DNA of 64,000 bases from the NCBI GenBank assembly GCA_022828595.1, contig JAKGHH010000001.1, forward strand, positions 124,880,999-124,944,998, given 5' to 3'. Under the pieces are notes generated by a model. It did no database searches, was not told the DNA's origin, and saw nothing but the letters and a program-made list of their open reading frames with translations. The position numbers and the translations under genes are program-made. Source of the DNA: Nelumbo lutea. Taxonomy: Eukaryota > Streptophyta > Magnoliopsida > Proteales > Nelumbonaceae. Every line of letters starts with the position of its first letter. The stretch's first letter is position 1. Shown here in pieces: positions 56,400 to 64,000 of the stretch.

Positions 56400-58130
56400 T
56401 ATTTACTTGGATAAGTGCACGGCTGCAAGTGCTATAAGGTGGTTATAAGGAGGAAAACTAGATTCTATTTTGGGAAAAAAGGCTCCATTTGTTTTTTGGT
56501 AAGTCATTTATTTGGATAAATACATTTGCTTGATAAGTGCAGTCATGGATCTTCTTTTGATAAAAAATGTTTCCCATATATACAAATTAAACAATTAACC
56601 ATTTTTATCTATAAGATTTTGTTATTGGAAGGGACAATTTTTTTGGTATTTGGTATTTGGTGTTAAACACCACTAATAACTCCCTCCTTTTTCCCAAATC
56701 GGTGGTTGTGGGAACCAACTAAAAAACCAATAAGCCATCCCTCGGTTGGTGCACAATTTTGTCCCATATTATTTTAACTTTCTCCCATGATGTTGTTACA
56801 ATTTGATGAAGGATATTTCTCAATATGCCCATGCAAAAAACAAATTACCGTACGACCCAAAATTACTAAAGAGCCAAAATGAAATTATTTGATCAAAGGG
56901 GATAAAAGGTTTTCTTTATTAATAAAGGCTTTGAAGTTGTTTACAAGTTCCCAATGACACATTTTCATCTTGTTTAGATTCATTTTTTGAAACTATATAT
57001 TTTTCTTAGCCGATAAAATATGAAAGATGATCATTAAAAGACTCGAACTAGCCCTTTCTTTTGAAATGCCAAAAAAATAAATCACTTGGTCTTAATTTGA
57101 AAAGAGTACAAATAAATATGTATACTACAAAGACATACAAAATAATACAAAATATAAGTTTTTGCATTCTACAAAGTTGTATTTGTGATCCTTCCAAACT
57201 GAGCCTTATCATATGAGTATAAATGCCAAGCATATGCCACAAACAATAATGGAACACCTGAAGAAAGAAAAAAAAAAAAAAAGGAAATTGTCTAAAACTC
57301 ACCACGACTTTTCACCAATTCTCTTTAACTTACCATAACTTTTCAAAATGTCCAAGTAACCCCATGTCAGTGAGTTAATGTTAAATAGACTAACAGATGC
57401 TAGTATATTACCATTTTACCCTTTATAAAATATACACATATTTTAACTAAAAACATGAAAAAAAAGGAAAAGTTCAAAAAATATTTTCAAATATAAATAT
57501 AATAAAAACACAACACAGAAATTGCAAAACAAAATTTTGAAAATTATAGAAAATTCAAACAAAATAAAAAATTAAATTATAGAAATCGTAGGAATTGAAA
57601 AAATAAGTGAAACTAAAAATTATAGAAAAACATTGAAAATTATAGAAAAACACAGAAATGTAAATAAATAACAGAAAATACAAGAAAATGTATAAATTGT
57701 AGAAAATAGAAAATGCAAAAAATATAAAAACATGGATATAGGAAAACAATAAAAGTGCAAAGAAATACAAGAAAAATGAAAAAGACAAAAAAAAAACTCA
57801 GAAAAAGATAAAGATTGGATAAAACTAGAAATTGCAAAAGGGAATACATAAAATGATAAAAATGAAAAAATTATATATTATAGAAAATAAAGTAAAATAT
57901 TTTAGAAGAAAAAGGAAGTTATAAAATTTTCAAAAAAAAAAACATTAGATATTTAGAAAGTACAAAAAATACATAAAATGATAAAAATTTAAAAATTTAT
58001 ATATATCAACTAAAAAGCAGAAATTTCAGAAAAAAAAATGATATTTTTAAAAAATTATATATTTTAGAAAAAAATAAAAATTTGTAGACAAACTAATATA
58101 AAATGATAAAATTTTTCAAAAAATAAATCC
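56400..58130. other. AT-rich non-coding stretch
   Basis: Includes about 700 bp (57400-58110) of A-rich sequence with repeated GAAAATTATAGAAAA words. Long open frames on the minus strand there are Phe/Tyr-rich products of poly-T bias, not genes. Confidence 0.55.
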
Positions 58131-58648
58131 AGCCCATCCAATGAATATATTTCTTTAGGAAACTCGGCATACCTACAACAAGCACTCACTTTCTCACCAC
58201 TCTGTAAGTAGGCTTTTTCCCACTTTATGCATTGAGGGCTCTTTTTTATTTTTATTTTTATTTTTTACTTCCTTCGTTGTTTTATATTTGGCGCTTCAGA
58301 TACTTTCATAACTCTATACTGAAATTAGTACTCTGTTATGTATTAAATGTAATTTGTCTGTGAATTTAGCAAGAATGAGTCATTTTGTGAGGGATGACAC
58401 CCTGGTCTGAAATGAAGAAAGATCATTAGTCCATAGGTCCTTTGTTAACTTTTGATTGAAATTGTTGAAAGAGGTGGACGTTCTGCCTTTCTAGTATTAG
58501 TTTTCCTTCAAAAGTTCTCTTATCTATTATAAACAAAAACCATGCATTTCTTATCTCATCTTGTTGCAGGCCTTGCAACCCCAAAGAAATATGAATATTC
58601 AATCTGGGCTAGCAGTACCAGTGTACCAGATATGATTGGATTTTGACA
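58131..58648 (+). other. Possible terminal exons of an unrecognised gene
   Basis: A stretch reading NEYISLGNSAYLQQALTFSP ends at CTCT|GTAAGT (about 58202). A second stretch starts after TTGTTGCAG (58570) and reads LATPKKYEYSIW, then ASSTSVPDMIGF, followed by TGA (about 58644). The frames join across the intron. I do not recognise the product and no upstream exon is visible, so this may be a relic or chance. Confidence 0.2.
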
Positions 58649-58649
58649 C

Positions 58650-60231
58650 TCAGGGTATGGACTACTGTATTATGTATATCCTTCTGCATATACTTCGTAT
58701 AACCAAATGCTTATTGCCTCAATTCTTGTTAAGCGCAGAGAAACAACCCAAATCGAATAATAGGGACATAATTAATCATGAGAAAGCACACAGAGGTCCA
58801 AATGACAAGATTCTTTGTGAGAAATGGGCCAACGGATGATGAAAAAAAAAATGACAAGATTCTTGAAATAGATACCCGGAAACCTCTTCTAAACTCAATG
58901 AGGTATAACATACACACTTTGGCTTCATATAGGAACATTCAATGCTTCACCACCACATTGGAATCACTATTAAAGGACTCTGCCACAACTCAGTTGTTGA
59001 TTCCAAGCCCATCATCCAGTGAAATCCAATCTTCGAGCCCTAAGAAATTCTTCTATGAGGTTGGTGATAGTGTTAAAGAGAGGGGTGGTGCAAAAGAGAG
59101 AGAGAGAGAGAGAATGGATGCAACATGTACATTTTGATCTGAACGAAGAGAAATAGAGAGAGACGGTGCGGTGGTTGGAAGATCTGAGGAAGAAAGGTAG
59201 AGAGGGACGATCTACGAAATGAGAGAGAGAGAGATTCGGGAGAAAATTCCTGATAAATACCATATACTTTAGGGGTTGTGTCAAGTCAATTCCCGAATTT
59301 TAAAACATATTTTTGCAGTATCCTAAACTTTCAAATTGTATCTAATAGGTCCCTATCCGTTAACATGCGTTAATGGATAAGTAAAATGATAGAAATACCC
59401 ATCAAGTGTCATCTAATTTTCTTTATCTACAACTTTCACATAATCCAACTCAAGAACTAAGTAGCTTGATGCCGAACCTCATCTTCACCCTTATAATAGC
59501 CTTTGTCGCTGACATCTAAACCTTTTGGGTGTCCTCAGATGAAGGGGCCGTTTGGTAAGACTTTTTGAAAAGATCTCTAGAAGCTTTGGCAGTCAAAAGA
59601 TGTTGTGAGCTTTTGCATTAACAGGCTGAATACTGTTTGGTTTTGCACGAAGATGAGTTGAGAAAAACTAAAAAGCTCCATTTGGAGCTTTCCGAAAATC
59701 GCCCAAAATGGGCTTCATGCATCTTTTCGGCATGACTTCTTTTGGTAACTAGATCTTTTCCCAACCAAATAGGGAAAGACAAAAGTGTGGGCTGCTAGGC
59801 TGCTGACAACCCACGCAAAAAGATGCACCAAATGCGGACGATGCCAAGTTGTATATGAACCAGAAGTCATCTGGTTCCTCGGGGATTATCACCAATATAC
59901 CCAAGGCTTTAAAAGGTTAAAAGCATAGTTGAGGCATAATGTAGGTGAAGAGTAAGCCTCAAGGCATTACAAGGCATAGGCCTCAAAATTTAAGGAAAAA
60001 ATTAATTAAAGTTTGTAAATCAATGAACATAACATATAATATACCAAATTAAAATGATAGAAGTTACACATATCCATAAACTAAAAGTTTAAGAGCAATA
60101 AGTTTTGGAATTTAATCATTAAATAAAATAAAAACTAATCAATTAACAATTATAATTTATAAACATTTTAAATTTCATGTAAAAAACCAATTTAGAAGAA
60201 AGGAAACAATTTAGTTGATTTGATCTATGCA

Positions 60232-60262
<31 letters not shown>

Positions 60263-60266
60263 TTGA
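58650..60266. other. Non-coding stretch with possible MITE
   Basis: GGGGCCGTTTGGTAAGAC at about 59547 and ACCAAATAGGGAAAG at about 59765 could be weak inverted ends of a 220-bp hAT/Tourist element (GGAGCTTT wording inside). GA-rich microsatellite at 59096-59112. (AAT)n at 60233-60261. No gene seen. Confidence 0.4.
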
Positions 60267-60805
60267 TGTTGTCCGATCCAAGGTGTTCCAAACCAAGGAT
60301 GTATTCAGATAGTCTAACAAGTAGACGAAACTAAGGTGGAAGGACGAAGTCATACACCAAGATCTGCAGCCACAGGAAGAATTAGAGGCCCGAGGAGTTA
60401 TTCCCCAAGTAGGCACTTCGATGCTCAAGTCAATAGGGTAAAAATGGTTGGCTAGGATGAGCAGGTTGAGACAATGCTAGTTCCGTGCCGAAGAGATCAT
60501 GCAAAAAGGTAGTGAGTGAACAGTTCCAAAAGTCCCTTACCTCAAGCGGGGAATGCCAATTTATAGTTGAATATCCATGTTCTGGTCAAATAGAGCTCCT
60601 GGGGTTGTCGAGATGAGGTTGTCTACCAATGTCTTTCGGGGGGTTCCCTCTTCCCCAATGGATTCCACTTCCTTGTCCGTGTGGGACACTCCTTCGTAAT
60701 CATGCTCTCCTATTACATGGTTGATGTTGACGTGGCCTGAAGAGGGCGACCATAGAGTCTACCACGTGAAACCCTTAGGCTAGCTCGGTAATCACCCAAA
60801 CACCA
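60267..60805 (-). repeat. 3' LTR of second Tat-like element
   Basis: About 539 bp, top strand TGTTGTCC to CAAACACCA. Its first 210 bp match 63778-64000 (AAGGTGGAAGGACGAAGTC, AAGATCTGCA, GAGGAGTTATTCCC-like). It carries no 15-bp minisatellite. Confidence 0.75.
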
Positions 60806-61165
60806 TTCCCCCAGTTTCGAAGTCGAGGAGTGTATTGTAGTGCTTAGCCGCAGTTGGGGCTTCCTACTTATAGTTGAATATTTGTGTTCTGGTCAGATAG
60901 GGCTTCCGGGGTTGTTGGGATAAGGTTGTCTGCCAAGGTCTTTGGGAGGTTCCCTCTTCCCCGGTGGAGTCCACTTCCTTGTCCATGTGGGACACTCCTT
61001 CCTAATCATGCTCCCCCGTTATGCAACTGATGCTGACATGGCCCAAAGAGGGCGACCACGGAGTCTACCACGTGGCACCCTTAGGCTAGCTCGGTAATCA
61101 CCCAAACACCACTCCCCCAGTTCAGAAGTCGAGGAGTGTGTTGTAGTGCTCAGTCGCGGTTGGGG
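60561..61165. repeat. 307-bp tandem duplication across LTR end and polypurine tract
   Basis: TTATAGTTGAATAT...GTTCTGGTCA, GGGACACTCCTTC, GTCTACCACGTG, TAGCTCGGTAATCACCCAAA and the tract ATTCCCCCAG/ACTCCCCCAG occur twice, offset by about 307 bp. The copies differ at roughly one base in ten, so the event is not recent. Confidence 0.88.
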
Positions 61166-61446
61166 GGAAGAGTCTAAGGTCCTCGTCTAAGGAACTCTAT
61201 TGTCCTTGAGCTGGCTATCCGAGGTGAGACTGGTTTGATGGGTAGACTAGGTGGTTCGACATTCATGCCATTTTCATTACGGGTCAGCAGATGTGTTGTT
61301 TCGTCTTTCTGACATGTACGCACGTTCAAAAGGAGGTGGTGATCCATTTCACTTTGTCATTTTGGGTGAAAGTGATCATACTAGCTTGGTGGGTGTTAGT
61401 CATCAACTGGTGTTTCAGGTGTTCCGTGGTTTTACTCTTCGGTAAT

Positions 61447-62354
61447 ATGTCTTCATCTTTCTTCTCATCTTCTTTTTCTTCCTCTTTTTCGTCTAACTCT
61501 TTAACATCAGGTAGTGAGTCTAAGTCGGGGTTTCACCTCGAGGCCACTATGCTCGTGGTCCACAAGACTGACGCCCATGGGGCTGAGGTTGAGGGGCCTG
61601 AAGGCAAGGGGACCACAACGGAGGAGGTCGAAGTCTGGGAAACTGACAAGGCAAGGTAGACATAGAGGTGGTGTCCGAAGAGGGGTTTGGTGCCTCTACG
61701 TAGTTCGACAGTCGCTTCTCTTCTTCTTCTTATATCTTAACACCCTAAGACCTGGCCCGTATTAAAGCCCTTTATTGCATCCCCGAAGAGTATGAGTTGA
61801 GGTGTCTCGACATAGGTGAGAGGGCCACTTCGGCTCAGCCGGGTGAGCTTTATATTTATGAGCACAACATGATACCTAGGCTGAGGTTCCCTTTGAGCGT
61901 GGGCATCACGATGATGCTAAGGTGGTACCGCGCGCGTCCATCTAATCCAACTTATGCCCAACTCCTTTAGGTACCTAGTCATTCTCCTCTGCTACTGCAT
62001 TATTCACAACGTGGACATTACCTTGCCAATGTTCACACACTTCCTACACTTGAAGACACACTAGTAGGCTACTATTACTTCTTGGCTTAGTAGAACAATA
62101 AGGTGCTCGTTGGAGCCCCCTCCTCAGTGAAACACTAGGAGGGGTTCTTCTTCGTGCAGTGCTTGAAGGACTTGTTGTTCCCCGCTAAGTTGTCAATCCT
62201 GAAGACCAAGGTGAACGCGTCGACTGAGGTTGAGTTGTCTAGGGAGGAGATGGCAGCCATCAGGCGGATAGTGAGGGTAGAAGTACAGGAGTACACCTCA
62301 TCCGTAATGTTAATTCGTGTTGGGCTGATGGAGCCCCTGGCTAGTTTGTCCTTA

Positions 62355-62370
<16 letters not shown>
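61447..62370 (+). pseudogene. Antisense ORF relic, 'putative gypsy type transposon' protein
   Basis: Starts MSSSFFSSSFSSSFSSNSL, then acidic sequence to about 61655 (stop). A second block from about 61755 reads LARIKALYCIPEEYELRCLD, IGERATSAQPGELYIYEHNM and IPRLRFPLSVGITMMLRWY, which matches the Transposase_28-type domain (GE.YIYE...LRFPL). A last block reads FFVQCLKDLLFPAKLSILKT and VELSREEMAAIRRIVRVEVQ. Stops after YAQLL and YYYFLA break it. It is the counterpart of 39345-41368 but diverged. Function unknown. Confidence 0.65.

Positions 62371-62409
<39 letters not shown>
62356..62409. repeat. (TTA)n microsatellite
   Basis: About 18 TTA units in what would be an intron of the antisense-ORF relic (an acceptor TTTGGCAG follows at about 62472). 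Confidence 0.95.
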
Positions 62410-62479
62410 GTTATTATTTTTTTTTTTTTGCTTCAACTCTTTGGTCTTGACTAACTATTCTTTCTTTGGCAGATATGGT

Positions 62480-63750
62480 GGTGGTCGACAAAGAGGAGAG
62501 GATGAGGTGCATGCAGGCCGCTGCGCAAAGGAGGGTGGTGACTTAATTGGAGGCGAGGTCTCGGTCTTGGTGGCCGAGGTCGTGGTCCTCATGGACTTGT
62601 TCTTAGGCTAGTCAAGGTCTTGGACTTGACGCTAGATGGCTAGGGTCTTCGGTTTTGTGGCCTCGGTCTTATGTTGACCAAGGTCTTGGGCTTGATGCTA
62701 GATGGCTAGGGTCTTCAACTTCGTGGCCTAGAGTCTCTCTTCTCTTCTAGTGCACCTGCATGAGGCTAGTCGAGGTCTTCCAGTGCCTTTGGCTGGTGGT
62801 GAACTATGCTAGGAGCTACATCTCCAGTGGATCCTAGGAGGCTATGGATCGTGGTGGGAGCGAAGCGTACCTGGTTCTGGTGACTCTGTGTAGGGTTGCG
62901 ACGAAGGCCTTGTAAATGAAACCTTCATATGAGTCGTGCAACATTATTATTGCCTTGAACCCTTCAAGGTGGTTGTTGGGGTCCGAGGTCCCATCATACT
63001 TCTTGAATTGAAGTGGTCGCCATCCGGCTGGGGGGAGCTCATCTACGATTTCCTACACGAAGACAGGCTCTTTGGAGAGATGTTGGTTGTAGTGTGGTTT
63101 TGCTTATCTGGCCATCGAAGGAGCTATGCTGCGATTTGCTTGGCTGCATTCTAGTTTGGTCAGCCTTTCTCATAGATCCTGGATCTCAACTTCCCAGTCC
63201 TTCGGCACTGCATCCATGGTCTTCTCTACTTTTAGAGCTGCATGACAGTCTCGAATAGAGCTAGATTAGGCTATCGAGATTGGGGACTACTACAAGCGTT
63301 CGCCGAGCTGTTCTCGAGTCAGAATCTTGATGCCAAAGTGGTGGGATCTACTGCGGGCATTGTGTGCACGATGCTGCGATGGGGAACTAGACTTCTAGGA
63401 TGGATGGAAATGCACGCGATCTGATTGGGTCCTTTGTTAGTCTGCGTGGTGCATTTTGGGGTCCTCAGTTTAAGGAATGGCCGTGGTAGGCACCTACAAT
63501 ACGGGGTGGGTGGCTGGGGGAGCCTGTGCCAGCTATCCCAGTGTCTCCATCATGGCTACAACATGATCACCTTTTGTTGTATGGCTTGAAACTGGGCAGG
63601 GCAACCATTGTCTACAGATGAGGTTCTCGAGGTGGATACGAAATGAACGGGATCCTCGAGGCAGGGAATAAGCTGTAGAGTGGTCAGATGCGCTCCTTGG
63701 CATGGTTATGTTTGGTGTACAATATGAGGTTTGGGAACTGGCTTTTTGTG
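62480..63750. other. Internal non-coding region of second Tat-like element
   Basis: GC-richer than its surroundings, with a repeated GGTCTTGG/GCTAGATGGCTAGGGTCTTC phrase (62630-62725). No pol or gag motif recognised. Confidence 0.5.
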
Positions 63751-63753
63751 CAT

Positions 63754-63771
63754 TTCCCACAAACAATGCCA
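63754..63771 (-). promoter_or_regulatory. Primer-binding site
   Basis: TGGCATTGTTTGTGGGAA on the minus strand, six bases after the 5' LTR end. Two mismatches to the site at 36078-36095. Confidence 0.65.
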
Positions 63772-63777
63772 ATCTAA

Positions 63778-64000
63778 TGTTGACCGGTCCAATGTGCCAA
63801 ACTGAGGACGCAACCAGATAGTCCTACCAATTGGACGAGGCCAAGGTGGAAGGACGAAGTCGCACATCAAGATCTGCAACCATAGGAAGAGTGAGAGGCC
63901 TAAGGAGTTATTCCCAGGGTAGGCACTTTGACTTTCAAGTTAGTAGGGTAAAAAGGGTTGGTTAGGCCAAGTAGGTTGAGACAATGCTATTTTTGAGCCG
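63778..64000 (-). repeat. 5' LTR of second Tat-like element, cut by window end
   Basis: Begins TGTTGACCGG on the top strand and aligns with 60267-60490 throughout, with scattered substitutions. The rest of the LTR and its target duplication lie beyond the window. Confidence 0.75.

Larger units (their letters stand above)
60267..64000 (-). mobile_element. Second Tat-like element, antisense ORF but no pol
   Basis: An LTR starts at 60267 (TGTTGTCCGATCC) and another at 63778 (TGTTGACCGGTCC), cut by the window edge. The left LTR ends ACCCAAACACCA at 60805, next to a polypurine tract (TGGGGGAA on the minus strand). The primer-binding site TGGCATTGTTTGTGGGAA is at 63754-63771. Orientation is therefore minus. 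The interior of about 2.97 kb has an antisense-ORF relic and no RT or integrase motif. The LTR shares the GATGCTCAAGTCA word with the other Tat-like LTRs. Confidence 0.75.

Noticed and set aside
57048..57849. Phe/Tyr-rich minus-strand open frames
   Set aside because: Caused by long A-rich top-strand sequence. No domain, signal or codon structure.

Overview
The window is nuclear DNA of a flowering plant. It is AT-rich, its genes are split by GT-AG introns, it is dense in microsatellites, and its transposons (Tat-type LTR elements, hAT, Tourist and Mutator MITEs, a tRNA-derived SINE, Helitron-like ends) are typical of angiosperms. I cannot name the species. There are two apparently intact genes, three gene-derived pseudogenes and a large amount of nested repeat DNA. 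No tRNA, rRNA or CRISPR locus was seen.

Layout. 0-2.8 kb: non-coding, with a Ty1/copia-like LTR scrap. 2.8-14.75 kb (+): eleven exons of a PSK SIMULATOR-type gene (DUF3475 plus DUF668); its N-terminal exon is not visible. The introns hold a Tourist MITE, an hAT MITE, three SINE-related copies and three tandem duplications, one of which duplicates a splice acceptor. 15.5-16.9 kb: solo LTR. 16.9-22.6 kb: AT-rich spacer with MITEs and hairpin-forming repeats. 22.6-30.5 kb (+): five-exon amidase pseudogene, with a 1,457-bp solo LTR inserted inside exon 2. 30.7-33.6 kb: AT-rich repeats. 33.65-37.8 kb: CRINKLY4-like receptor pseudogene split by a complete non-autonomous Tat-like element (33,810-37,473). 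38.1-44.9 kb: 5'-truncated Tat-lineage Ty3/gypsy element, with pol on the minus strand and an intron-bearing antisense ORF on the plus strand. 44.9-45.7 kb: inverted copy of the 30.7-kb AT-rich repeat. 45.7-46.8 kb (-): FAR1/MULE-like pseudogene. 48.2-48.9 kb: hAT-like element. 49.5-52.9 kb (-): intact five-exon amidase gene of 520 residues. 53.2-53.9 kb: poly(A) retroposon just upstream of that gene. 54-60 kb: mostly non-coding. 60.3-64 kb: another Tat-like element with an antisense-ORF relic and no pol.

The two amidase copies lie tail to tail, about 19 kb apart. The right copy keeps an open frame and the Lys-Ser-Ser catalytic residues. The left copy has frameshifts, a stop, deletions and a retroelement insertion. 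The least ordinary structure is the LTR family seen at 15.5, 26.3, 33.8 and 36.1 kb. It carries up to four separate tandem arrays (15, 49, 53 and 15 bp units) placed on both sides of its TATA box, and copy number varies between LTRs, including the two LTRs of one element.
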